Source: Dethiothermospora halolimnae (GTDB lineage Bacteria > Bacillota > Clostridia > Tissierellales > VENL01). From it: 64,000 nt of DNA. The notes under the pieces are model-generated. The model had not been told where the DNA came from. It worked only from the letters and a program-made list of their open reading frames with translations, and did not search any database. Positions 9,462-18,153 of the stretch are shown piece by piece (position 1 is the stretch's first letter; each line of letters begins with the position of its first letter). The stretch covers positions 1 to 64,000 of the forward strand of contig NZ_JBAKFX010000012.1 in assembly GCF_037577855.1 (NCBI RefSeq). Direction: 5' to 3'. A program made the position numbers and the translations under genes.

Positions 9462-9623
9462 TTAAAATAAACCTATACCATCCACAACATTGTCTAACAT
9501 TCTTCTACTGGTTTTCATAACCTTTCTTCGTTGTCTTGGACTCATTCTAGACGCAGCATACATTCCAGCTGTTATTCCAATTAAACTACCTGTTACTATT
9601 CCAGACATAAACCTACTTCTCAT
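9462..9623 (-). CDS. Small DUF3918/YtxH-like membrane-associated protein
   Basis: This 53-codon gene starts with ATG at 9623 behind AGGAGTG and ends in TAA at 9462. The product begins MRSRFMSGIVTGSLIGITAG, a short glycine-rich hydrophobic segment, and continues with a basic tail containing SPRQRRKVMKTSRRML. This is the pattern of the small DUF3918/YtxH-like proteins often encoded next to PRC-barrel proteins. It is probably membrane-associated with a cationic tail. Function unknown. It lies between the PRC-barrel gene and the AI-2E gene on the same strand. Confidence 0.75.
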   Translation of the reverse strand: MRSRFMSGIVTGSLIGITAGMYAASRMSPRQRRKVMKTSRRMLDNVVDGIGLF

Positions 9624-9673
9624 TATATTCACTCCTTTTTTGATGTCTATACTACTATTGTGTTTATTTTTTC

Positions 9674-10210
9674 CTATTCTAATTCTAGAAGTTTTTTGAA
9701 GTTTTCCTTATTTCTATCAAATTGACCCTTTATATTATCATCAATTATTAAGGCTTCATCTCCAAATTTTATTCCTTTAATATATGGAAGAACGTTTCTA
9801 CCGTCTTTAATATCTTGAATTATCCCATCGGTTAACATAAATCCAAATATTTTTCCACTATCATGGTCAAACACTATATCTTGAATCCAACCTATGCTTT
9901 CACCGTTTTCTGTTAAAACCTGTTCTCCCATTATTTCTTGTTTGTTTTTGAGGAGTGTATCTATCTCTGGAATAGTATCTGCTTTAATAATTATATTTCT
10001 TGAACTCACCATAACAGCATCTATTCCTATTTTATCAATATTTTTATATTCAATTATTTTAGCTTCTTTAAAGAAGGAGCTCTCTTCAACTAAAAAAGCT
10101 AAAATCCTAAATTTGTTTTTTGAATAAATAACTTTCTTAATAGTAGCTATTTTACTGCCATCTAGTTTATTGATTACTGGAAGACCAACAACTTCACTTT
10201 CCCTTTTCAC
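9674..10210 (-). CDS. PRC-barrel domain protein (two domains)
   Basis: The 178-aa product has two PRC-barrel units: residues ~8-45 (GLPVINKLDGSKIATIKKVI) and ~93-130 (GEQVLTENGESIGWIQDIVF, then FGFMLTDG). PRC-barrels are beta-barrel modules found in photosynthetic reaction centre H subunits and RimM, and in clostridial stand-alone proteins often placed beside mnmA and nifU. Start is GTG, 8 nt after GGAGAG. A role in protein or RNA assembly is plausible but not shown here. Confidence 0.9.
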   Translation of the reverse strand: MKRESEVVGLPVINKLDGSKIATIKKVIYSKNKFRILAFLVEESSFFKEAKIIEYKNIDKIGIDAVMVSSRNIIIKADTIPEIDTLLKNKQEIMGEQVLTENGESIGWIQDIVFDHDSGKIFGFMLTDGIIQDIKDGRNVLPYIKGIKFGDEALIIDDNIKGQFDRNKENFKKLLELE

Positions 10211-10348
10211 ATTTAAAACTCTCCTTTTTGTTATAGTTGACAGTGGACAATTGAGAATTGACAGTTAAGGCGATTTTATTCACTTTGTTGATATGCTAAA
10301 ATAAAACTATATATATATTATTATTTCACTTATTTTTATTAATATAAA

Positions 10349-11437
10349 CTATTTTTTTATTATAGTTCCTCCACCGACTAAGATATCATTATCATAAAAT
10401 ACCACCGATTGTCCTGGAGTAACTGCTCTAACTGGTTTATCAAAAACAACTTCAACTTCATTATCATTTATAGGATATACAGTTGCAGGTTGTTCAGTAA
10501 AATTATACCTTATTTTCCCTTTAATTTTTATGGGTTCTGTGAGTTTTTCTATCGATATTAAGTTAATATCATTGGCTATTAATTTTTTTTGAAACACTTC
10601 ATCATTATCTCCAACAACTACTATATTTTTCTTCGGATCTATATCTACAACATACACTGGCTTTCCTAAAGCTAGTCCTAATCCCTTTCTTTGCCCAATG
10701 GTATAATTAGTTATTCCCTTATGCTTCCCTACAATATTACCCTTTGTGTCTACAAAGTTACCAGGTCTAATGTCATAGGTTGCCTTTTCTTCTATAAACT
10801 TTCCGTAATTATTATCTTCAACAAAACAAATTTCTTGGCTATCAGGCTTATCAGCAACAATAAGATCTAGTTTTTTTGCAATATCCCTTACCTCTTCCTT
10901 AGTATCAAAGTTACTAAGGGGCATTAATGTATGTTTTAATTGCTCCTGTGTCATATTATACAGTGCATATGTCTGATCCTTACCTACTGTTTCAGATTTT
11001 TTAAGTAAATATCTACCATTTTTTTCATTATAGATTATTTTTGCATAGTGTCCAGTGGATACATAATAGGCGCCTAACATATTGGCCCTTCTTAATAATT
11101 CTTCAAACTTTATATATCTATTACATGCTATACATGGATTTGGTGTTCTACCTACTCCATATTCATCTATAAAATAATCTACAACTTTCTTTTTAAAGAT
11201 ATCTTTAAAATTCATTACATAATGGGGAATATCTAATTTATTAGCCACCATTCTAGCGTCATCAACAGCTGATAAAGAACAGCAACCGCCTTCCCGTTCT
11301 TTTCTATTTGGATCTTTTTCCTCCCAAATCTGCATTGTAACTCCAATTACATCATAACCTTGTTCCTTTAGTAGATAAGCAGCTACAGAACTATCCACTC
11401 CTCCGCTCATTCCAATTACAACTTTTCTTTTGTCCAT
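10349..11437 (-). CDS. mnmA: tRNA-specific 2-thiouridylase MnmA
   Basis: The 362-aa enzyme thiolates U34 of tRNA Lys, Glu and Gln. The ATP-pyrophosphatase loop GMSGGVDSSVAAYLL is at residues ~9-23. The catalytic cysteine pair is visible as TPNPCIACNRYIKF (~99-112) and QEICFVEDN. GHYAKI and GQRKGLGLALGKPVYVV are also typical. Sulphur probably comes from the NifS-type desulfurase encoded ~1 kb upstream in the same direction, although a 548-bp gap separates the two. RBS AGAGGTG. Confidence 0.97.
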   Translation of the reverse strand: MDKRKVVIGMSGGVDSSVAAYLLKEQGYDVIGVTMQIWEEKDPNRKEREGGCCSLSAVDDARMVANKLDIPHYVMNFKDIFKKKVVDYFIDEYGVGRTPNPCIACNRYIKFEELLRRANMLGAYYVSTGHYAKIIYNEKNGRYLLKKSETVGKDQTYALYNMTQEQLKHTLMPLSNFDTKEEVRDIAKKLDLIVADKPDSQEICFVEDNNYGKFIEEKATYDIRPGNFVDTKGNIVGKHKGITNYTIGQRKGLGLALGKPVYVVDIDPKKNIVVVGDNDEVFQKKLIANDINLISIEKLTEPIKIKGKIRYNFTEQPATVYPINDNEVEVVFDKPVRAVTPGQSVVFYDNDILVGGGTIIKK

Positions 11438-11573
11438 ATTTTCACCTCTAAACTTCTTTAATATATTTAATTTATCACTATTTTATTAGTTTTTCAATTA
11501 ATAATTTTAGAGAATAGGAGTGTCTTTGGCACTTCCATGCTCTGTGCCGGAATTTTATAACACAATAATATAC

Positions 11574-11621
11574 GTAGGGATTCAATATATTGAATCTTTT
11601 AAGTCTTCTTCTAGAAGACCT
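11574..11621. repeat. Double-hairpin repeat, copy A
   Basis: GTAGGGATTCAATATATTGA and on to the AAGACCT end, forming two adjacent hairpins: GATTCAATATATTGAATC, then GTCTTCTT..AAGAC. The copy at 50506-50553 has different arm sequences that preserve pairing. Confidence 0.75.
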
Positions 11622-11650
11622 ATTGTGCAAAATACTATACTTTTCAATAA

Positions 11651-11674
11651 GCTGTGGGATTACGAATCCCCCAG
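11651..11674. repeat. Dispersed palindrome, copy 3
   Basis: GCTGTGGGATTACGAATCCC followed by CCAGC and then AACTAA. Both arms carry a compensatory G/C change (GCTG..CAGC instead of GTTG..CAAC), so the pairing is kept. Confidence 0.75.
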
Positions 11675-11832
11675 CAACTAAATTTTATTATCGTTCTATA
11701 CTATATGCTTTAAAACTAGCCTGAATATATTTAGGCCCTACATAAAATATACATAGTTGATATGAATTTTTTATAAAAATCAACTTCCTTCCACAACAAA
11801 AGCTACTGTAAAACAGTAGCTTAAATAGCACC

Positions 11833-11852
11833 GGACAGGGCATGCCCTGTCC
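11833..11852. repeat. GGCATGCC palindrome, copy A
   Basis: GGACAGGGCATGCCCTGTCC is a perfect 20-nt palindrome. A related copy is at 46885-46904. Confidence 0.7.
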
Positions 11853-11985
11853 TTACACATAGGGAAGCCCAGCTTACCTATATTTTTTCTTCTTTCTTCT
11901 TTAATTTAAAGTAGCTTCGACTTCAGTCGAAGGTCACTTTATCTATTCTTTATTCTCTATTATTTATTCTTTGATTTTAAGTGGA

Positions 11986-12408
11986 TTAATGTTCGTGAAC
12001 ATCTTCATTTGGATCAAAGTCTTCTAAGCCTTCAATCTCTATGTTATTCTTTTTAGCATAGTCATATAAAGCTGATTTAACTGCCTGTTCTGCAAGTACT
12101 GAACAGTGCATTTTTATTGCTGGTAATCCATCTAGAGCTTCTGCAACAGCTTTATTTGTAACTGCTAAAGCCTCATCAATAGTCTTGCCCTTTATCATCT
12201 CTGTTGCCATACTTGATGATGCTATAGCCGAACCACATCCAAATGTCTTAAATTTCACATCGGTAATAATATTATCATCTATTTTTAAATATATCTTCAT
12301 TATATCTCCACATTTGGCATTACCTACTTGACCCACACCATCGGCATTTTCAATTTCTCCAACATTTCTTGGATTAGTAAAATGATCCATAACCTTTTCA
12401 GAATACAT
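11986..12408 (-). CDS. nifU: NifU/IscU-type iron-sulfur cluster scaffold
   Basis: A 140-aa IscU-like scaffold. The three cluster cysteines are present: NAKCGD (~37), FGCGSA (~62) and MHCSV (~105), with the conserved Asp after the first. The C-terminus is acidic and ends DVHEH. It assembles Fe-S clusters using sulphur from the adjacent cysteine desulfurase. The start codon follows the nifS stop directly (TAATATG) and its ribosome binding site lies inside the nifS end, indicating translational coupling. Confidence 0.96.
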   Translation of the reverse strand: MYSEKVMDHFTNPRNVGEIENADGVGQVGNAKCGDIMKIYLKIDDNIITDVKFKTFGCGSAIASSSMATEMIKGKTIDEALAVTNKAVAEALDGLPAIKMHCSVLAEQAVKSALYDYAKKNNIEIEGLEDFDPNEDVHEH

Positions 12409-12409
12409 A

Positions 12410-13582
12410 TTATTTCTCCTCCTTTACATTTTCATATAGTGGTGACATTTGCCTTAATCTATCAACTATTGTGATAAGGTTTTCCACTACATAATCTACT
12501 TCTTCCTCTGTATTAAAATCACTTAGAGAAAGTCTTAAAGAGCCATGGGCTATTCCATGGGGTAGTCCTATTGCCAGTAATACATGGGAAGGATCCAGTG
12601 ATCCAGATGTACAAGCAGACCCACTTGATCCAGCTATACCTACCATATCTAAACTCAATAATAGGGCCTCTCCCTCTATAAACTCAAAGGAAAAGTTTAC
12701 ATTTCCCGGCAATCTCTTTTGTGAATGGCCATTTAATCTAACATGACTAATTTTATCCATTACATCTTTTATTAGTTTATCCCTTAGTCTCATAACATGA
12801 TTATTATGTTCTTCTAAATTTTCATATGCTAACTCAATAGCTTTAGCCATACCTACTATTGATGCAACATTTTCAGTCCCTGCTCTTCTATTTTTTTCTT
12901 GAGCCCCTCCATGGATATAAGGATGTATCTTAACTCCTTTTCTTATATATAAAGCCCCTACTCCCTTTGGTCCATGGAATTTATGAGCTGAAATCGATAA
13001 CAAGTCCACATTTAAATCTTTAACGTCTATCTCAATATTTCCTATTGCTTGAACAGCATCGGTATGGAAATATATATTATTTTCTTTGGCTATTTCACCT
13101 ATTTCATTTATAGGTTGTATAGTTCCTATTTCATTATTTGCATACATTATCGTAATTAAAATAGTTTGATCCGTTATTGCACCTTTCAACTCATCTAGAT
13201 TAATAAGTCCATCTTCATCTACATCTAAATAAGTAACCTCAAAACCATTTTTTTCTAAATATTCACAGGCATGTAGTACTGCATGGTGCTCTATCTTTGT
13301 AGTAATAATATGATTTCCTTTATTTCTATTTGCTAAAGCAACACCCTTTATTGCCCAGTTGTCAGCTTCACTTCCGCCTGATGTAAAGTACAATTCCTTT
13401 GGATCTGCACCTAATATATTAGCAATTTTATTCCTTGATTGATCTAAAGCCTTTTTCGATTCCCTTCCTAATCTATAGATGCTAGAAGCATTCCCATACT
13501 TCTCTGTAAAAAAAGGTATCATTTCATCTAATACTTCTTTTTTAACTGCAGTGGTAGCAGCATTATCCATATAAACATTCAT
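12410..13582 (-). CDS. nifS: Cysteine desulfurase (NifS/IscS family)
   Basis: The 390-aa PLP enzyme converts cysteine to alanine and a protein persulfide. The PLP lysine is in SISAHKFHGPKGVGALY (~200) and the catalytic cysteine loop is GSACTSGSLDPSHVL (~325). TSGGSEADNWAIKG and HTDAVQA are also typical. It is the middle gene of iscR-nifS-nifU and would supply sulphur to NifU and probably MnmA. RBS GAGGAGGG. Confidence 0.97.
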   Translation of the reverse strand: MNVYMDNAATTAVKKEVLDEMIPFFTEKYGNASSIYRLGRESKKALDQSRNKIANILGADPKELYFTSGGSEADNWAIKGVALANRNKGNHIITTKIEHHAVLHACEYLEKNGFEVTYLDVDEDGLINLDELKGAITDQTILITIMYANNEIGTIQPINEIGEIAKENNIYFHTDAVQAIGNIEIDVKDLNVDLLSISAHKFHGPKGVGALYIRKGVKIHPYIHGGAQEKNRRAGTENVASIVGMAKAIELAYENLEEHNNHVMRLRDKLIKDVMDKISHVRLNGHSQKRLPGNVNFSFEFIEGEALLLSLDMVGIAGSSGSACTSGSLDPSHVLLAIGLPHGIAHGSLRLSLSDFNTEEEVDYVVENLITIVDRLRQMSPLYENVKEEK

Positions 13583-13614
13583 TATTGGTTTCCCTCCTCA
13601 TTATAACAATATAT

Positions 13615-14064
13615 TTAAATATAATACATATAGCCTCTATCATTATTAAGTCTTTCATGATCATCAACCATATCTTGAAGAGTTATAGAGTCTATAACTT
13701 CATTTATACTGTCTCTAATCTTCTCCCAAACTATTTTTGTAACGCACTGCTTCTCTCTGTTACAGGTCAAATCTTCATCATCAGCAACACAGTCTGATGG
13801 AGCTATGGACCCTTCCAAAACTCTTATTATTTGTCCCACTGTGATATTGTCAGGTTTTTCACTTAACATATACCCTCCTTGGGCACCTCTTACACTATTT
13901 ACTAAGCCATTTTTCCTTAATGTAGCTATTAATTGCTCTAAGTAGTGTTCCGAGATTCTCTGACTATCTGCTATATTTTTTAATGGTATTGGACCTTTGC
14001 CATAGTGAAGGGCCAATTCAAACATGGCCTTGAGACCGTATCGCCCTTTAGTAGACAGTTTCAT
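13615..14064 (-). CDS. iscR: Rrf2 family regulator (IscR-like)
   Basis: The 149-aa product has an N-terminal winged helix (KLSTKGRYGLKAMFELAL, then SEHYLEQLIATLRKNGLV) and a Cys cluster (residues ~92-107, SDCVADDEDLTCNREKQCV) able to bind an Fe-S cluster. IscR-type repressors lose or gain DNA binding according to cluster status and autoregulate the isc operon. A dyad over the transcription start (14085-14101) is a candidate operator. Confidence 0.95.
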   Translation of the reverse strand: MKLSTKGRYGLKAMFELALHYGKGPIPLKNIADSQRISEHYLEQLIATLRKNGLVNSVRGAQGGYMLSEKPDNITVGQIIRVLEGSIAPSDCVADDEDLTCNREKQCVTKIVWEKIRDSINEVIDSITLQDMVDDHERLNNDRGYMYYI

Positions 14065-14084
14065 TTTATCACCTCTTTACAATC

Positions 14085-14101
14085 CCTACTAAAATAGTTG
14101 G
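14085..14101 (-). promoter_or_regulatory. Candidate IscR operator
   Basis: On the minus strand CCAACTATTTTAGTAGG forms a dyad in which seven of the eight arm positions pair around the centre. It starts about 13 nt downstream of the -10 of the iscR promoter, where repressor binding would block transcription. Confidence 0.45.
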
Positions 14102-14113
14102 TTTTCAATCTTA

Positions 14114-14142
14114 AGTATAATATACCCTAGTATTCCTGTCAA
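14114..14142 (-). promoter_or_regulatory. Sigma-A promoter of iscR-nifS-nifU
   Basis: TTGACA (14137-14142 complement), a 17-nt spacer, then TATACT (14114-14119 complement): a close match to the consensus with ideal spacing, about 50 nt before the iscR start. Confidence 0.8.
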
Positions 14143-14300
14143 CATTCAATATAATTTTATATTTATAATTTTTCTATCAATATTATGTCCATAGTACTAC
14201 TAATAAACTCCTTTATCAGTAAATATTACATAAAGGTTTTAACAAATTTTTATTGAATTTAAATATTTGTAACATATTATTTAACAGGGAGATGATTATA

Positions 14301-15074
14301 TTGACAAATAAAAAGAAAATATTAGGTTTAATCACGGGATCGTTGGTGTTAATATCCTCAAATACCATAGCCTTAGCCGACATAGTTATAGATAATAATG
14401 ACTATTCAAATTCCTATGGGTATAGTATTAAAAGAAACACTACTATTGAAAACTCTATAAATGAAGATAACAATAAAAATACAATAATAGAAGACACCAA
14501 TAAAAAAGAAAATAAAGTTACTATCCCAAATAATAATCAGAATATAAACTCTAACTCCTATTATATAAAGTCCTATAACCCCTACAGCTATGGTTCTAAA
14601 AGCTATTCCCTAAATGATGCTAAAAATAAATCCTATAGCATAAGTCCCGACGGGGAATCTAATGCTAATAATAACAATGAAATCAACCAAGATTCCCAGT
14701 TACAAATATCAACTAAAGAACGTATTTTATTAGATTTGATTAATCAAGAAAGGGAAAAAAGAGGACTAAATCCTCTAAAGATAGACAAAACTTTATTTGA
14801 AGTGGCACAAACAAAATCTGAAGATATGTATAACAATAACTATTTCTCCCACACTTCCCCTACCTTTGGAAAAACATATTCCTTAATTAGAGAAAAAGGG
14901 GTAAAATACATACGTTCTGGAGAGAACATAGGGAGAACTTATAGTGTATATAGAGCCCATAATGGCTTTATGAACTCAGAAGGCCATAGAGCTAATATTT
15001 TAAACCCTAATTTCACTCATATTGGGATAGGTATTAAAGGAAACTATTACACTGAAGTCTTTATTCAAAAATAG
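14301..15074 (+). CDS. Secreted CAP/SCP-domain protein (YkwD-like)
   Basis: The protein is ~257 aa from TTG at 14301, chosen because AGGGAG lies 9 nt upstream; a longer in-frame TTG at 14253 lacks a site. A signal peptide (KKKILGLITGSLVLISSNTI) is followed by an Asn/Ser/Tyr-rich low-complexity linker (~30-150), then a C-terminal CAP domain beginning LDLINQEREKRGLNPLKID, with SEDMYNNNYFSHTSP, GENIGR, HRANILNPNFTHIGIG and a final YTEVFIQK. CAP proteins are extracellular and often spore- or wall-associated in Firmicutes. Divergent from iscR; shares a bidirectional terminator with the coat-like gene. Confidence 0.88.
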   Translation: MTNKKKILGLITGSLVLISSNTIALADIVIDNNDYSNSYGYSIKRNTTIENSINEDNNKNTIIEDTNKKENKVTIPNNNQNINSNSYYIKSYNPYSYGSKSYSLNDAKNKSYSISPDGESNANNNNEINQDSQLQISTKERILLDLINQEREKRGLNPLKIDKTLFEVAQTKSEDMYNNNYFSHTSPTFGKTYSLIREKGVKYIRSGENIGRTYSVYRAHNGFMNSEGHRANILNPNFTHIGIGIKGNYYTEVFIQK

Positions 15075-15076
15075 CA

Positions 15077-15102
15077 AGAAAGAGGGGTTTTCCCCTCTTT
15101 CT
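15077..15102. terminator. Bidirectional terminator
   Basis: AGAAAGAGGGG-TTTT-CCCCTCTTTCT lies between the convergent CAP and coat-like genes, with an A/T-rich tail on both sides. Confidence 0.85.
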
Positions 15103-15103
15103 A

Positions 15104-15751
15104 TTATTCTGGATAAATATCTTCAAATTGTGGTGGGAAGAAATCTGGAAACTCTTGATACTCAAATTCTTCACACACATCTCCATCAGGACTAAATTCT
15201 TCGCATGCCGGTGGAGTTGGGCAGAATCCAAATGCTGGTATTAGTAGTTGAACCCTTCCTACTACTTTAACTATAATAAATACTCCTACTGGGAAATTAA
15301 CTATACAATTACTTTGAATAGGATCAGTTAAAACTTCTGAGCTTGTTTCCACTACTATTCTAAAGTCAAATTCATCTCTTGCTGGTGGTATAAACAATAC
15401 TATATCTTTAAGTATATCCGGTAAGAACCCCTCTATAACGTCCCCTTCACTGGTTGTAATTTCAAATGGTATTCTTAATGTAAACCTAACCCTTTTAAAG
15501 TTTGGTCTATTGGTAATATCTGTAACATTCAGTGTTCCATCAACTATAAATCCTTCTTTAAATCTTATGCTATCTCTATTTACAGTTCCGCAGTCAGCTC
15601 CTAAGTCCACTTGTATATCTGTAAAACACTCACGCTGCTGACAATGAGCATATACTTTATCAGTTATTATACAAACTGATTCTGTTATATAGCTTAAATC
15701 TTCAGGTGTAAAAGGTTCGCCTGGACTTGGATCATTATATCCATTGTTCAT
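15104..15751 (-). CDS. Putative spore coat/exosporium protein (unknown family)
   Basis: The 215-aa protein has no signal peptide or membrane segment. It has eight or more cysteines, placed early (ESVCIITDKVYAHCQQREC at ~26-45), in the middle (LGADCGTV, SNCIVNFPVG) and at the end (FGFCPTPPACEEF). The core is predominantly beta (RVRFTLRIPFEITTSEGDVI, FDFRIVVETSSEVL). The acidic aromatic tail runs through EEFEYQEFPDFFPPQ. The layout resembles unnamed cysteine-containing coat-like proteins of clostridial spore formers. A sigma-K-like promoter upstream supports a late sporulation role. Function not shown. Confidence 0.55.
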   Translation of the reverse strand: MNNGYNDPSPGEPFTPEDLSYITESVCIITDKVYAHCQQRECFTDIQVDLGADCGTVNRDSIRFKEGFIVDGTLNVTDITNRPNFKRVRFTLRIPFEITTSEGDVIEGFLPDILKDIVLFIPPARDEFDFRIVVETSSEVLTDPIQSNCIVNFPVGVFIIVKVVGRVQLLIPAFGFCPTPPACEEFSPDGDVCEEFEYQEFPDFFPPQFEDIYPE

Positions 15752-15799
15752 AATATTTCCCCCTCTTTTTAATTAATATTATAAAAATATCTTTACTTT

Positions 15800-15826
15800 T
15801 ATCTTATGAAGAAGTTTCTATTTGGT
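15800..15826 (-). promoter_or_regulatory. Sigma-K-like promoter of the coat-like gene
   Basis: On the minus strand AC (15825-15826), 16 nt, then CATAAGATA (15800-15808) matches the AC-N16/17-CATA-N3-TA pattern of mother-cell sigma-K promoters. It lies ~50 nt before the gene start. Confidence 0.45.
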
Positions 15827-15955
15827 GAAAAAATTTTTAAAATTTATATAAATATATAAATGACCTATATTTTCTATCAAGTCGTTATAATATGCCTCTA
15901 TACATCATAATATGGAATATAGGTGTTTTTGTGAACTGTTGTGGGAGGTGTGCTT

Positions 15956-17638
15956 ATGAGTATCTATTCAAAACAAAGTTATCTAATTAGAATTTCTGAT
16001 GGTAATTACTATAGATTTCACTTATCTGGTAACAATAAATTGACTTACAGTCTTTATGATTCCACTGGACATCAAAAAGAAGTCCGTAACTTCGGAGAAT
16101 ATGTTTTGGATTTTTCTATTGATATTGATACTAAAGATAGAATTCATATAATATTTATTTCCAAAGAAGGAAACCTTATTTATGGTATTTACTCCAATAA
16201 AAATTGGGTAAAGAAGGAATTAACTAAATTAAATATAAAGTCAAACTCTTATAAATACTTAACCTTAAAAATAATAAACAAAACCATTCATATATTCTAT
16301 AGTTATTGTAATTTTCTCAATAAAAATATTTGGACTATAGACCATATTTGTAACCTAAAGGAAAAATGGCAAAAAAGAAATGTAATAACCCTAACTCCCG
16401 GACAATTTATGAGTCCTTTTTACGTAGAAAATGATAAAAATGAAAATATACATATGGTTTATAAAAGCAAATCCTATGATGAAGAAGATATATACCACAT
16501 AAAATTTAATTCTTTTATACGCAAATGGGATAAATCTCCAAAACAAATATCGGATTCTAAAAATAGTAATCTACATCCCTATTTCTTTATCGATAACAAA
16601 GAAAATGCCCATTTAGTTTGGTCCATATTAAACAATAGCAATCTAAAACTTGTATACAAAAAATTACACTATATAACAAACGGTAAATCAAAATGGCAGA
16701 ATATAAGTCTCCCTAATTTTAATGGTAATAACAGCCATCCTATTATTTTTGAAAACCAAGGAACTCTAAAAATATTATTCAGACAAAACAATATTTTAAA
16801 ATGTTTGTCTTCCCACGATTATGGTGATAACTGGAATAAAGAAGATATCTCTAGTAACATATCTATAGATAATTCTAATTTTATACGATATATTTCTAAT
16901 TTTACTGGAGATAGGATGAGGGCAAAAGTAAGACATTTATATGGTAATATAGAGAAAAAAATAACACTATATAATTTTTTTTCACAATTACCCCATACTT
17001 CAAATATAGAGTCTAGTGATTTACATATGGGGCCTTTTTCTCAGAAAAATAATAACCCATCTTCTCCACCAGATGACTTTTATCCAAAGGATACCTTTAT
17101 TTTAAATAATGTAAGAAATAATATAAATAAAAACTCTACAGAAGAAAACATTGACGGATATAATAATACTACTTCTGTATCCTTTTACACTAATGATGAG
17201 CCTGCATATAGTTCTGACGATATATCAATAGTTGATAAATTTAGTAATATTAATGACAGTAATATTAAAAATTTTATTGAAAATATAGAGTCTGATCTCG
17301 AAGGAATATTATTAGAGCATAAAAACATGGAGCTTTTAAAGAAACAAATATACAATTCAATTTATAGAAACTCAAAAACTCTAGAGGAAAGTATATTTAA
17401 TAATAAAAATTCACTTAACGAAATAACTAATCAACTAAACACATTGGAGGACTTGATATCTCAATATAATGATAAAACAGTTGAATTTTCAACATTATTA
17501 TCACAATTAAAACAGCAACACAGCGATGAAAAACTGGACTTATCTAATATACAAGACTATATTGACCAAATGAAAAAAGAGATTGAAACCAATTCTAAAA
17601 AAAATATTATACAGCGTATAATTAATATGTTTAAATAA
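15956..17638 (+). CDS. Unknown repeat-domain protein with C-terminal coiled coil
   Basis: About 560 aa from ATG at 15956; GGGAGGTG is 7 nt upstream and an in-frame GTG 15 nt earlier overlaps it. Residues ~5-340 contain repeated beta-rich units in which an Ile/Leu-His-Ile/Leu-x-Phe/Tyr/Trp strand recurs (IHIIFISKEGNL, IHIFYSYC, IHMVYKSK, AHLVWSIL, LKILFRQN). This pattern suggests a beta-propeller similar to sialidase-type folds. Residues ~345-430 are a Ser/Asn/Asp-rich linker. Residues ~435-550 are a long coiled coil rich in Leu, Glu and Lys. No signal peptide. It may be a spore-surface or morphogenetic scaffold by context; family not recognised. Confidence 0.7.
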   Translation: MSIYSKQSYLIRISDGNYYRFHLSGNNKLTYSLYDSTGHQKEVRNFGEYVLDFSIDIDTKDRIHIIFISKEGNLIYGIYSNKNWVKKELTKLNIKSNSYKYLTLKIINKTIHIFYSYCNFLNKNIWTIDHICNLKEKWQKRNVITLTPGQFMSPFYVENDKNENIHMVYKSKSYDEEDIYHIKFNSFIRKWDKSPKQISDSKNSNLHPYFFIDNKENAHLVWSILNNSNLKLVYKKLHYITNGKSKWQNISLPNFNGNNSHPIIFENQGTLKILFRQNNILKCLSSHDYGDNWNKEDISSNISIDNSNFIRYISNFTGDRMRAKVRHLYGNIEKKITLYNFFSQLPHTSNIESSDLHMGPFSQKNNNPSSPPDDFYPKDTFILNNVRNNINKNSTEENIDGYNNTTSVSFYTNDEPAYSSDDISIVDKFSNINDSNIKNFIENIESDLEGILLEHKNMELLKKQIYNSIYRNSKTLEESIFNNKNSLNEITNQLNTLEDLISQYNDKTVEFSTLLSQLKQQHSDEKLDLSNIQDYIDQMKKEIETNSKKNIIQRIINMFK

Positions 17639-17927
17639 TCTCTTCTATTTCTTTTATGTGATTTTTGCCGTCTTTTCTTTCTACAAAGTAGATGCTACCT
17701 ATGGGTGTTTTATAATTATTTGTTTCCACCTTTAATTGTTCTAAATCTTTAAGGTTATTAAATTTTATTGAATAACTGCAACCACCTTTTATTTTACATG
17801 GTGTAGATACCAACAAAAAATTGTTATAACCCTTTTTTTCAAGCTTATAATATAATAATATAGCATGATTTTTAGAATTAAATACAGCCAAATAATATTG
17901 TTTATTATTAAAAGCTTTATACTTCAC
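17631..17927 (-). CDS. DUF3343 domain protein
   Basis: A 98-aa protein with the DUF3343 (putative Se/S-carrier-like) pattern: YYLAVFNSKNHAILLYYKLE (strand-helix), LVSTPCKIKGGCSYSIKF with two cysteines, and a final strand. GTG start behind GGGAGGAG. Its 3' end overlaps the convergent coiled-coil gene by 8 nt. DUF3343 proteins commonly accompany sulphur/selenium genes, but none is nearby, so the role here is unclear. Confidence 0.75.
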   Translation of the reverse strand: MKYKAFNNKQYYLAVFNSKNHAILLYYKLEKKGYNNFLLVSTPCKIKGGCSYSIKFNNLKDLEQLKVETNNYKTPIGSIYFVERKDGKNHIKEIEEII

Positions 17928-17976
17928 CCTATCTCCTCCCTTTTAACTCTTTATATCAATATATTATAAATAAAAA

Positions 17977-18009
17977 AAAATGTTACACATAATTATGTGT
18001 AACATTTTT
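17977..18009. promoter_or_regulatory. Perfect AT-rich dyad between divergent genes
   Basis: AAAATGTTACACAT followed by AATTATGTGTAACATTTT: a perfect palindrome with 14-nt arms between the divergent DUF3343 and glycosyltransferase starts. It is downstream of no gene, so a simple terminator role is not obvious. It could be an operator, or an element made of two divergent terminator-like arms. Confidence 0.5.
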
Positions 18010-18153
18010 CTATTGTTTAGAAATATTGATTTTTTATAAATTAATAAATATATTGAACCCCTACATATATCATTATTATCCTCCGTTACATATATTTATA
18101 GTATCAACAAATAAATACAATAACCTTATCTACCAATGAAAGGAGGAAATATC

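Larger units (their letters stand above)
11438..11985. other. 548-bp intergenic region rich in hairpins
   Basis: No convincing CDS is seen. It holds a double-hairpin repeat (11574-11621), the dispersed palindrome copy 3 (11651-11674), a hairpin AGCTACTGT/ACAGTAGCT (11798-11822), the GGCATGCC palindrome (11833-11852) and the palindrome CTTCGACT-TC-AGTCGAAG (11915-11932). Any promoter for mnmA alone would lie here; I did not identify a clear one. Confidence 0.7.

Noticed and set aside
9490..9699. Plus-strand frame over the small DUF3918-like gene
   Set aside because: The minus-strand gene has a ribosome binding site and a recognised layout; the plus-strand frame overlaps the next gene and has none.
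17631..17927. Toxin of a toxin-antitoxin pair
   Set aside because: DUF3343 pattern is recognisable and there is no small partner gene adjacent.
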